Shown: piece by piece, positions 41,901-53,119 of the stretch
How the letters are laid out: each line of letters opens with the position of its first letter
Numbering within the stretch: position 1 is the stretch's first letter
Source: Psoroptes ovis
Lineage: Eukaryota > Arthropoda > Arachnida > Sarcoptiformes > Psoroptidae
NCBI GenBank assembly: GCA_002943765.1
Contig: PQWQ01000013.1
Span: 1,612,001 to 1,676,000 of the forward strand
DNA length: 64,000 nucleotides
Direction of reading: 5' to 3'
The notes under the pieces: model-generated
The model's input: only the letters and a program-made list of their open reading frames with translations
Told to the model about the DNA's origin: nothing
Databases searched by the model: none
Program-made: the position numbers and the translations under genes

Positions 41901-43290
41901 ACCATTTCGTTATGATTCACAAATTAATAATTTTTTTCGACCTTTACTCTATTAATCATAATTTATGTTCTTTTTTTCTTTAATTTTTCTTTCAAAATCT
42001 ATGTTTATACATTGCGTGATGTGATCATTATTCTCATATTATTGTTCGGTTATTATTTTCATCATTATTTACGATATTCGTACAAATTGAATATTAAACG
42101 TATAGAGAGCCGATTTTGCTATTGCCGATTTGACGGTTACCGATGCACGTAAACGTTATGTGGATTTTACCGATGCATTTCTTGAAAATCAATTGGCAGC
42201 CATAATTCGACGTGATGATGCTGTAGGATTACGTACATTAGAGGATTTAGTTACATTGAATGAAATCAATCATCGACCAGATTTGCCTCCATCTGAGCGA
42301 CGTAATTTGCTTACATATGGCACATATAAAACTGGTGCAACATATTTTCATTTATCGAAACATCGTGATCCAATTGCAAGAAAAATTTTTGAATGGATGT
42401 ATCGTAATCCTGATGCATTAGTTCGCTCTGCTAAAGAAGGTTTCGAGCGTGTTAATGCTGGCCGTTATGCATTTATTGTTGAATCAACATTTGCCGAATA
42501 TTTAACTGGCATCTATTGCAATCTAACAATGCTTTATGATACTCGTTCATTGTATCCAAGACGGTTTGCCATAGCATTACCAAAAGGTTCACCTTATATA
42601 CAATCATTCAATAAAGTGATTCGCGAGCTCAAAGCAACAGGCACAATAGAACGATTAAGGCATCAATATTGGATTAATCGATGTAACCAATTCGACGTTA
42701 AAAAGGATGAAATCAATCATCCAATGACATCGTCAACTATTTCACCTCCAACTTCATCAACACCATCGTCATCATCATCATCATCAACATTATCGCTACC
42801 AGCAATAGCCAAACCCATTAATATGACTGCCGATCAATCGATATTAACATCACATCACACAAGTAATACTAATTATAATCAACATCAGCATCCGATTGAA
42901 AATAAGAATCAAGCGAAAATTGAATGGTCAAGCCATAATCGTCATTATCATCCAATAATAATTGATAGCAATAATAATAATCGAAATCCAATTCATCTTC
43001 ACCATCGTAATATGAATGTACCGCAACAACAATCATCATCAACATCTCATCATTATCATCATTCACATCATCATCCGCATCCACATCAAATTATGATGAA
43101 CAATAATAATAATCGTAACAAAATGAATACAGTCTCAGATTATGACCTAGATGATGGTCAATATTATTCAATGAAAAGATCAAATCATAATAATTCATCA
43201 TCAATTAGGCCTTCATCGTATTGGTGGTTATCGGCCATCACCATTATTCATTCATTAATTATATTATTTATTTTCAACATTCACAAATGA
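38994..43290 (+). CDS. Pore-less glutamate-receptor-like ligand-binding protein 2
   Basis: Three exons, phase 0: 38994-39092, 41654-41833 and 42106-43290; 487 residues. The start MYRILFITFILVIIF gives a clean signal peptide; an upstream ATG would place it internally. Residues 30-287 form an ionotropic-glutamate-receptor ligand-binding domain: EGFVVDLMNLIAKKVGFEYR, DGKYG, NGMIGEVF, then ADLTVTDARKRYVDF with Arg108 (ligand carboxylate) and YAFIVESTFAEYL with Glu219 (ligand amine). Cys231 and Cys286 (WINRC) match the lobe-2 disulfide. Lobe 1 passes into lobe 2 through LAAIIRRDDAVGLRTLEDLV with no membrane helices, so no channel can form. Next are Ser/Thr and His/Asn-rich linkers (~294-460), then a hydrophobic tail (WWLSAITIIHSLIILFIF) ending NIHK, typical of a GPI signal. 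Probably extracellular and membrane-tethered; an amino-acid-like ligand is likely. Confidence 0.85.
39093..41653 (+). other. Intron 1 of receptor-like gene 2
   Basis: A 2.56-kb intron (GTATGT...CACAG), large for this window. It has AAT/ATT runs near 39376-39393 and 41261-41278. Open frames inside it (39396-39722, 39676-39939, 40575-41068, 41181-41523) are low-complexity chance frames. Confidence 0.65.
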
Positions 43291-44458
43291 AGGGGAAAAT
43301 TTTTCTTGTGAAAATTATTTTTCCAATCTAATGATATTGATAATATTAATGATAATGATAATGATCTCGGATGACAAAAATAACTAACCATCATTTGACA
43401 AACAATAATGAAAAATGGCAAAATACATGACATTCGTTGTTGTTGTTGTTATTGTTATTATTGTAATATTGGATATCGACATATACAAAGCATCAGTGAA
43501 AACAGCAGCAGCAGCAACAACAACAACAAAACTACGGGTGATATATATTATTATTTTCAAAATATTTTTGTGAACAGCAGTTGGCTCTGTATTTTCTTTT
43601 ATTCATCAATAAATATTCAGAATTGTGTCACCAGAACACAGCCACCAAAAATCTTGAATGATGATGATGATGATGATAATAGTAACAATAAGAATAGCGA
43701 TCTTTCTAAAGAGCTTTTCAATATTTTTCATTCATTTTTTCAAAATGACATTGAATGAATGTTTTGTTAATTTTTATTCTTTATTTTTTTTGGATATGAG
43801 TCCATTTTTCATTTATCTATCATTATTATTGATATTTGTATGAAATTATATCAAACTGTGATGAATATCTATTATTATTATTATCATATCTGATAACAAT
43901 GATGATGATGATAACTGTGTCTTTTCTTCAAGGAAAATGTTTTTTAATTTTTTGAATTTTTTTCTTCAAAATGGAATTCAATAAACGGTCATTCATCGTC
44001 GATGGTAATTATGCTTTATTATTTATTATTATTGGGTTGCGAAAAAACTTTTGCAAACCTTATGTGAAGTACAAAAGTGTCTGAATTGCATAAAAAACAA
44101 CATTCCTTGCATCAGAGTTCAATTCTGTAAATATAAATTCTAATCCGATTGTTATATTATATTCAAATCTTCAAACATATATCCTTCAATGGAAATATAA
44201 CATACAAATTTGCACTTTCTTATTTTTTATTTAATTTTAAATATTATTGTATACGAATTTTTTTCTTGCTGTAAATACTTTTAAGAAATGAAATAAAATT
44301 TTATTTTCATTATAAGATATTTCAATGTCCATTTCATTGAATTTTTTTTTATTGTTGTTGCAATTGTTTTTTTCATTTGATTTTAAATCGTTTTTTTTTT
44401 GCTTTCGCATGTCAATGTCAATGTTGTTTTTCATTTTTATTGATTTATTGATTTATTT
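43291..44458. other. Convergent intergenic / 3' UTR region
   Basis: Lies between the ends of receptor-like gene 2 (plus) and the DHHC gene (minus). It contains TTG, CAG/CAA and GAT triplet runs (43438-43464, 43502-43530, 43659-43676). The open frame at 43408-43758 reads through these repeats and is not credible as a gene. Confidence 0.5.
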
Positions 44459-45667
44459 TTAATCACGTAAACAAGTTGTCGAACGGGATGAACACATTAT
44501 TTTCATACAATTCAAATATGCAGAACCATATGTGAATGGATTTTCAATCAAATCAATCTCCGAATGATCGGTATGTTTTTTTGACACAAACGTTTCTTTT
44601 ATATCTTCATTGGTGGTCATATTTGTGATCAATAAATATGTATGAAAGCCCAATAGGCCTAATATTGACCAAATGACCATTATATTGATCAATAATAATG
44701 TCATAACAATCGGTGAATGTTGTAGTGATATCCAAATTGAATTGAATTTTTTATATTCTATTTTCTCAAGAGAAAAACAATAAAATTAATTTTTGTTGGA
44801 GGTAATTTAAATATTTTTCAATGAATATTTCAAAGGAAAGAAAGAGTACTTTTACTAACCAATAAAAATATATGCAAATTCATTTGAACATGTAAATATA
44901 CCGTATGCCGACAATGATAATAAAAACATATAAAATGATCGATAATTTCTCCGGCCAATACAATTGCCCACCCATGGACAATGATGATCAAAACGTTCAA
45001 TACAACGATTGCAAATTGAACAATGAGATGAACGTGGTGGACGGAAAAAATAACATGTATAACAATATTTTTGTCTTAACAAGTATTCATTAATTTTTAC
45101 TGATTTTATTAACAATTTCTTATTATTATTATTAATTGTCGCTCGATTAGATTGATACGATGTCAATGATTTTAATTTTGATTTTTTGCTTTTTTGATTT
45201 TTACTCCGTTTATCATCATGTTTATTGTTGGAAGATTGTGATAATAATAATTCATAAATTTTTTTCTGCACATCTAATGACTCATAATAAGATGATTTCG
45301 GTATTATGCCTGGATCAGTGAATGATGTCGCAATTAAATACAATAAAATTTGTGCAAATAATATTTGTGATATTATCAATAATATTAATTTTATTGATTT
45401 AAAAAATATGATTGTAACATAATGAACGTATAGAATATTTATGGTAATAATTATGACAATAGTTAAAATGAAATGAATATTATTTTTTAATTTTCTTCTC
45501 CAATTGAAATTCTTATTATTTGAATCATCATTCAAAGGAATTTCAATCAATTCAAAGTGTTTACAATGATCATAATAATAATAATCATTTGCACAGCATC
45601 TTGTCAAATATTTTGCTGGCCGTTTTGCTTGTATCTCGATATTATTTTTATTACTTATTTTTGTCAT
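44459..45667 (-). CDS. DHHC palmitoyltransferase, ZDHHC9/14/18 type
   Basis: Membrane S-acyltransferase that would attach palmitate to cysteines of other proteins, usually at Golgi or plasma membrane. Two exons, 45667-44860 and 44757-44459 (phase 1 junction), 368 residues. The start is the ATG of MTKISNKNN; the frame further upstream has no ATG. Four membrane segments are visible: HFILTIVIIITINIL, LLIISQILFAQILLYLIA, FYMFLLSLSAYGIF and LLLINIMVIWSILGLLGF. TDPGIIP (DPG motif) follows the second. The cysteine-rich domain reads YCYTC...RPPRSSHCSICNRC, then the catalytic FDHHCPWVGNCIGRRNYRSF. TTNEDIKE is the TTxE motif, and NPFTYGSAYLNCMKIMC matches the ZDHHC9/14/18 subgroup. A basic Lys/Asn-rich insert separates TM2 from the zinc domain. 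The C-tail is short. Confidence 0.9.
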
Positions 45668-46550
45668 AAGTCTAATAAATTTTTGCTGCTTTCCTTTTTC
45701 TCTCTCACTAAACACAAGTGAATCAACTTTTAATCAATTATGTTTTATAAGGAAACTTTGCTAAATTGATTTTGAAAATCGAATTTTTTAAATTGAAATT
45801 GAAATAAATTAATAATCGATTCAATCAATCAATCAATTCGTATTATGATTTCTTAATTAGAATTTTTTTTCGTTTCAAATAAAATTTGCATAAATAATTT
45901 AATTTGATTGATTTGTTCATAATAATAATTCACATAGGTTTTTCCAACTTTCTTTTTTGAATAAGATTTCTTGTTTGATCCATGATTTATCACTTCACCA
46001 TTATTATTATTTGATTGATTCCTCAATCAAAATTGGCGATCGTTTAATCCATAAGCATTCGATTCGATTGATCGTTATAATAATTGTGAATGTTATGAAA
46101 ATAAAAAACAATCAAATTCATTTGACCTTACAAAAAAATAAAAAATAAAACAACGCCTTTGAAAATGTATAATTTTATTGTCCTTTTAATCATCAATGAC
46201 AGCAACTAAAACAATCAAATACAAATACAAATGTTCAACTTTTTGATGCTTGATTTTGCCATCGAAAAATGTTTGATAATATTTCAAATAGCAGAAATTG
46301 TCTCCAAACGATGATAATGTAACGGATCGAAGAATGTTTCGAAATTCATTTGGAAAAAAATCGATAATTACACTCTTGTAATGATAATTTCAACATTGTT
46401 TTTCTATTGATTGAGGAAAATATTGTGTGTGAAAATTTGATTTTCAATGATAATAAATAATTATAATTATCAATCATGTTCAATGTTTATGTGAAAATCG
46501 TTTCATTCAATCATTTTGATCATTCAGATTTTGGAACAAAGATTGTAGAG
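45668..46550. other. Divergent promoter region
   Basis: 880 bp between two genes transcribed away from each other (the DHHC gene, minus; the secreted protein gene, plus). AT-rich; no specific site stands out. The open frame at 45957-46148 looks accidental. Confidence 0.5.
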
Positions 46551-47691
46551 ATGATTTTTCTTAGCAAAAATTCACTAACATTTATTATTATAATGATAAT
46601 ATGTGTTGATTTTTTCATCAAAAATTCTCAAGCACAAGGTTTCGTTGAATAATTTCAATTAGTGATCAAGAATTATTATTCCATGCTAAGTGCCATCTAT
46701 TGATTATGCTTTCTATTTGTTTTAAAAATAGATGATTTTGGATCCGGTGATTACGAAGAAGAAGATGAAGAAGAAGAAAATGGTAATGATGATTATGATG
46801 ATAATGAAAATGATGGTAATGGATTTGAACAAGATCCAATAACTACTACAACGACGACAACGACAACGATGGCATCTACATCAACAACAGTAAGGTCAAT
46901 TATGACGATTCGGCCACGAAGACCTCCAACACAAAGACCACGTAGACCTCCACCTCAAAGTCCACGACGGCCGCCCACACAAAGACCACGAAGGCCTCCA
47001 ACTCAGAGACCACGACAACGTCCGACAGGACGACCAGATGCGGTTCCTCCTTTCGTTACGATTGAACCTACCGACACATCAGTATCGTCATCAACAATTT
47101 CGTCATCGACAATAAATCCGAATGTTAAAAATTATGGCTACAATGGTTATAATCGTCCTGTATATGGCAATTCGAGCCCAATGAATATGACGAATCGTTT
47201 GGAAGATACTGTGTACAATCGATTTTTCGATTTTTTTTCTAATTTCATCGATGGTAAATAATATTATGATTTCTACAAATTTATTCATAATCATTTTTTT
47301 ATTGCCAATGAATTTAGGTTTTAGTCTTGATAATTCAATTCTAGATTATTTACGAAATCAATTAAATAATTTTATAAATATATTTCGTGCACGTGGTTAT
47401 GATTTGCACAATCATTTTTATCATTGTACACAACGTATAGATGGTTGTCCATTACCTGATCGAGATTCGACGCGTACATCAACGATTGATCCATTTTTCA
47501 TAACCATTGATCCATCATTAAGTACATCAACAGCATCAACCGAAATAGATTTAGAGCCACTTAGACAATTAATAAATATATTATCACAGCAATCATCATC
47601 GCAAGGATCTTTGCAATCATCATCATCATCACAATCATCAACGCCATTATCATTGAGAGCAATTTTACTGCGTAATAATGGCAAAAAATGA
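46551..47691 (+). CDS. Secreted Pro/Arg/Thr-rich protein
   Basis: Three exons, 46551-46638, 46732-47253 and 47318-47691, both junctions phase 1; 327 residues. I do not recognise the family. Residues 1-29 form a signal peptide (TFIIIMIICVDFFI... ending SQAQ). The mature N-terminus is acidic with Ser-Gly (DDFGSGDYEEEDEEEE), which resembles a glycosaminoglycan attachment site. A run of nine Thr follows, then five 8-residue repeats of PRRPPTQR type (46914-47033). The C-terminal half has NSILDYLRNQLNNFINIF and one CTQRIDGC pair, then Ser/Gln-rich sequence. It looks like a mucin-like or proteoglycan-like extracellular or cuticle protein. Function unknown. Confidence 0.75.
46914..47033 (+). repeat. 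Coding minisatellite, 5 x 24 bp
   Basis: Five 24-bp units encode PRRPPTQR, PRRPPPQS, PRRPPTQR, PRRPPTQR and PRQRPTGR. Third-position differences show the array is not brand new. Unit number is likely to vary between individuals. Confidence 0.85.
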
Positions 47692-49764
47692 TGCAACTTT
47701 AACTAAGATCGCAATCATGTTTAAATGTGTTGAATAATATTGAAAAATTTATCAAACAGTTGATCAAACTGTATAATTTTTATACAAAAAATTTGAATCA
47801 TTTTAATCACTCAATCTTGATCGAAATTTTGAATAATTATTTTTTTGCAGAATAGATCATTTTGTTCCATGTTTTATTATTCTCTATTCCAATATGTGAA
47901 ATTGACTGAATTATAACAGTAATAATATCGCTTATCAGCTTTGATAAAAAAGGTTTCCTGGACAACATTTCTTTGCATGTATTTTATTGTGGGATAAAAA
48001 AAAATTCTCGAATCATAATAAAATGATTTCATTTTCATTTCAATATATCATATAGATTTAATATTTTGTCTGTAATTTTCTATGGATAATAATTATAGTA
48101 ATAATAATAATGATTAGAGTGACCAAATATGCATGTGGACAAATTATATACGCTGGCATTATTTCGGTACATTTTTTTCTTCTTGATTTCATTTTATTTA
48201 AACCTTTCACAGTATTGGTTGAATAAAACGAAAACAATGAATTCCAGTATGAAAATCAGAAAGCGACAAAATAATTATGGAAAAACAAAAATCATGTCAA
48301 CCTTGATGTGCATAAAGTTAGGCAGTGAATGTGTTTGTTGTGTGATTAAGTTGATAATTTTTAGTTTAGGCATTTTTTGCTGAATAAATTCATAAATCAA
48401 TTGCTCAATGCTAGATCAATATATTTTTAATGATTATGATTGATTGAATTCAAAGTGAATTTTGTATTCATCTGAAATAATTAAATGATTCGAATAAAGT
48501 GTCCAGTATTTTGATCGTTACAAGGTAAGTTATCATTTTTATCATTAAGATTAATTGTATTAAAATGCCATTGTGATTATGATCATCATTGCGATTGAAG
48601 TGCATACATGCACCATCGATTTTTAAATCGCAATCACAGTTGGCGCTCGTTGACAGAAATGTGTTAGAAGATGGGTGGCAATGTAGATGAAATAAAGCGT
48701 TTGCCGCTATCTTTGATCAAAAATTTGAGAAAAAACTTTTTTCGAATGATTACAGAATCAAGAGAAACTTGTCAATTTTTTAGAATAGGTTGGCTACCTC
48801 ATACATTCACCATTATCATTAATCAATTATTTTATCATTTAATTTGTCAAACATTATACCTGTCTATATTTACGTCATTTCAAATGGAAAATTTTGATTA
48901 TTATTTTTATCATCAATATCAATCATTGATTGATTATTGGTTACTTTTTTGATTATTAAAAATATTCCATTATTATTATCATTATATTAATGGTCCGTTA
49001 CTAATTTAATTGACTGGAATTTTTTTTTTTTCGTTTCACTCGGACACATTTTTCGAAATAGTCATGAATATAAATTTCTGAGTATTAATGTCTGTAATTC
49101 TTGAATTATTTGAGACTCGAATAATTCTCAAATCAAATCGACAATCAAGTGCCGACCAACCATAAGAATGAATTGAAAATAAGTTGAATTCGGATCACGT
49201 TTGTCAGAAAAAAATGAGAGGAAAATGAAACAGTTATTTACGTTGTTTCATTATATGATTAATAATTATTATTACATAAAAAACGATGGGAAGGTCAATT
49301 CTTCTTATCATCATTCTTTCATGTATTATACATGATTATGATCATTATGATCATTGATTATTTCAAAGACAAAACAAAACAAGAATATGCATTAAAAAAC
49401 AGACAATCATTTGTGACATTCTGTAATTATTATTTACAATTAATATTTTGACGAATATTTTTTTTTCTTCTGGACCAAAATTTCATTATGATTCCAATAA
49501 TCGTTGAATGTGTCGAAAATTATTTTATTTTCTTGATTGTTATATCAAATATGAAAATAAACACTTAACTAAATTGAATTTAGAACGACAAAGTTTATTC
49601 TCATAATTTATTTTCATTTATTACAATTGAAATTTCTCTTGATTATCATTCCATTCTATTTGATTTTTGTACCAGATCAATGTGAATTTAGCGAATTGAA
49701 AATTACTATTGAATCTATTTTAGTTTTATCTGAAATTCAAGATAAAACCAATCAATCATGAATA
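47692..49764. other. Intergenic region with a structured patch
   Basis: Mostly AT-rich. A less AT-rich segment at about 48571-48720 contains nested inverted repeats (48571-48637), followed by a 93-codon plus-strand frame at 48671-48952 starting MGGNVDEIKRLPLS. That frame has no family resemblance and becomes low-complexity, so I do not call it a gene. The region includes the promoter of the next gene. Confidence 0.45.
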
Positions 49765-52667
49765 ATGGGCTGTGGTGCATCGAATCCATCATCATCATCG
49801 ACATTTACTTCATCAACATCTACTTCGACAAATGTACAAATCGCTCCAATTAATAATCAACCGGAAATCTACACTATACAAACAAAGTCATGGATTGATC
49901 AACAGCAACAACAATTATCCAATCAATCGTATAGATCGAATAGATTAATGAATAGCTTTACATTTACAAATCTATTATTGCCATGCAGATTCATCACAGA
50001 TAATTCTTCATCATCATTAGATTTGAATAATCAAATTTATAATTCAAATGTAAAACATTGTCAAATACAAACTGATTTAGAGAATATGATTGGTTTCAAA
50101 TGTCAACATACACAAACTGATTCCATAAATATGAGTGATGATGAGTTTGATGCAATGATTTTAGCATTAGATGAACAAGAAAAATTACAATCACAGCAAT
50201 CAAGTGATAAATTAATTTATAATCAAGATATTGAAGAAGAGAATGATGATGATGATTTGATTTCAACGCACAAGAAAATATTCAGTGCTTTATCAAAGAA
50301 AGATAATCCTAATAAAGATCGAGAGAAACAATTCGTGAATGTGGCAGTGCAAGCAACAAAGAAAAAATCTTCAAAATCAACGCAAACAAAATTCGGTTCG
50401 ATTGATCATTGTTTTATACCAAAAAATAAACAACAATTAATAGAATTAAGTAAAAACTTGACAAATGCGATTATTGAATGCAGAACTTTTGATGATGAGT
50501 ACCAAAATAGCAATGATATCGATAAAAATGATATGAAGATTGCTGAAAATAATTTGAAAAAACTGTTATCATCATTCGATGATGATGATATTATTGATGA
50601 TGAGTATACTGATAAAAATCACAATGACAAAAATGATAATGACGAGATTGATGACGGATATGAATCGAACAAAATTCGAAATGATGATCAAAATGAAACG
50701 ATATCGAATAATGCTCTGAAACATAAAAATAACCCAATTGATACATTATGGTATTTACAAAGTAAACGCTTGATACAAAAACACAAAGTACAAGATTGTA
50801 TTTTTTTATTGCTGGACGATATACGAAAGAAAAAATCGATAGAGCAATTATTGCCCAATACAGGTGAAAAATTATCAATTGTTGATCGATTTCAAATTTT
50901 AATTATTTGAATTTATTGCAAACTTTTTTTTTACAGAATCGAACAATCCTATAGTGAGTGTACAGAAAAAAGATGTATCATTACAAACGATGAATGATAT
51001 ATTGACTGATGAATCACCAGAATTCGCGGCAAGATCACCGCTATGTTGCAAAAAAGAAATGATCCCATCCACTGAATTAATGTTCAATGATCTTGATGAA
51101 AAAATATTGAATTATCATCATGAAAAGGCTGAAGAATTCTTCACAGCAAAAGATTTATCAAAATTTATATGTGAACGCGCTAAAAATGATTTATTTAAAA
51201 TACGTGCATTATTCATATGGATCACTAAAAATATTACTTTGAATACTGATGATAATGGTCAGAGGGATAATTTGATATCATCAGAAATTTTGAAATCTAA
51301 ACGTGCGACCAATAAAAATTATTGCCATCTGTTTTATGATGTTTGCCGTTTGAGTGGTATTCGTTGTAAAATCATCGATGGTTTCGTGCGTGATTATAAT
51401 TATCGTCCTGGTTATCATTTTCAGCCAAGTAAAGATAAATTGTCATCATGGAATGCTGTATTTGTATTAGGTTCATGGCGTTTTATCGATTTAACTCTAG
51501 CAGCCGGTTATACTGATAACTCAGGTGAATTTCATGCCAAAACAAATGAATATTATTTTCTCACTGATCCTAATGTTATGATCTGGACACATTTTCCATA
51601 CAATGAAATGGAAAGAAATTATGATAGGTAATTATGCAATGAAAATTAATTGAATTAATCTTCTCAGTCCTTGATTCATTCTTAGATGGCAATTGCTAGA
51701 CAAGCCATTAACATTGGATGAATTTAACGAACAGCCAAAAGTTATGGAAAACTTTTTTGAATATAATCTGCGTTTACGTTCAAAAATTGCAAATCCATTA
51801 GAATTTCGCATATCGACTGAAATAAAAATAGGCAGCCATGAAGCAATGCGATATAAATATAAATTATATCCATCTGATGAAACTGAAAATTCATCATTGA
51901 ATTATTATGTGTTTTGTCAATTGAAAGAAGATCGATTAGTCGGTTCATTCATGGTGCAACCACCGTTCGCTGGTCGCTTTATTCTTAAAATATTTGCCAA
52001 ACCAGAACGTGAAATGAATGATAGTCTACAAGATTTAACTACACCTTTAGATCCAGTTCTAATTATGTTATTAGATTGTACGAAAGCTAGAAAATATATT
52101 GAGCCGTTTCCATTGAATGATATACCATGGGGTTTGACACAAAAATTTTATAACTACAAATTAAGATTTTCAAATCAAAAAGGGCCCATCATTGTTACGT
52201 GGGGAGGTAGACGCCGTCTTATACTTGAATCAAACGAGACAATGTTGCTTACATATTCATTATATGATTCTGATTCGATGGAAATGGACACAAGAAATAT
52301 AATTATACGTGAGGATCCTAGTTTCAAAACAACAATATTCACTATCAATCCGCCAAGAGTTGGTACATTTAAATTCATATTATTTGGAATGCCCAAACCC
52401 AAACAAAAAGGTAAATGGCGTCTACCAATGTTGGCAACACTGATGATCGATTGTAAATTGATTAAACCATCGCAACATGATGAAGATCAATTTTTTACCA
52501 CAACGACAACAACGCCTACAGCAACAGCAGCGCCAGCAACAACAACAGCAGCTACAACTACAAATACATTAACAAACCCGATTGATAATAACTATAGCGA
52601 TGATAATAATAATAATGTAAATATTAATACGACTAATGATAAAAAAATGAAAACAAAAGCGAAGTAA
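49765..52667 (+). CDS. Hillarin / kyphoscoliosis-peptidase-like protein
   Basis: Three exons, 49765-50863, 50937-51627 and 51686-52667, with matching phases; 923 residues. The start MGCGASN is a classic N-myristoylation site with a Cys that could be palmitoylated, so membrane attachment is likely. Residues 2-400 are disordered and acidic, with IQT/TQT motifs at 38-40, 101-103, 116-118 and 206-208 (KSTQTK) like dynein light chain LC8 sites. Residues ~415-600 are a transglutaminase-like domain (KIRALFIWITKNI, HLFYDVCRLSGIRC, SSWNAVFVLGSWRFIDLT). The segment WQLLDKPLTLDEF begins the KY/hillarin C-terminal domains, and the protein ends in a Thr/Ala/Asn-rich tail. The expected catalytic Cys and His positions carry Asn492 and Ser536; Asp551 remains, so it is probably a scaffold rather than an enzyme. 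Family members act in cytokinesis and muscle cytoskeleton. Confidence 0.85.
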
Positions 52668-53119
52668 TGCATTGTCGTAATAAATACGAAAACAAAAACT
52701 CAATCAATAATTGTGATTAAACAAATCAACAAGTGAAAACAAAAGAATCAATTGTTTGCCTTGTCATTGTATCGTTATTTTATTGAAAATTAAAAGAAAA
52801 AATTTAATTTTTAATGGACTGTATATTTGAGATAGAAATTAAAAATTTTGAAAATTCATATGATCTAATATTATGAAATCATCTGTAATCATTTTCGATC
52901 ATTTTGAAAAAAAATATTTTTGAATCGTCAATTTTTTTACACAGAAAAAATTTCAAATTTTATTCGCAACTATTTTCACTTGAATAGCTTCACAGTGATC
53001 ACAACGGTCGAATAGAGATAAATAAACAGACTAAAATTTTTATCTTGGTGCTAAAAAGTTTGAATTTTTTTTTCAAATTTCAATTTCAATTATTTTTTTG
53101 TTATCGACAAATTATTATC
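52668..53119. other. Short intergenic region
   Basis: 450 bp between two plus-strand genes; 3' end of the hillarin-like gene and promoter of the MARF1-like gene. Nothing else seen. Confidence 0.5.

Noticed and set aside
43408..43758. 116-codon frame downstream of receptor-like gene 2
   Set aside because: Formed by TTG, CAA and GAT triplet runs inside the likely 3' untranslated region.
48671..48952. 93-codon frame starting MGGNVDEIKRLPLS
   Set aside because: Good ATG and a plausible first half, but the second half is Phe/Tyr/Ile low-complexity, with no family resemblance and no splice partner I can support.
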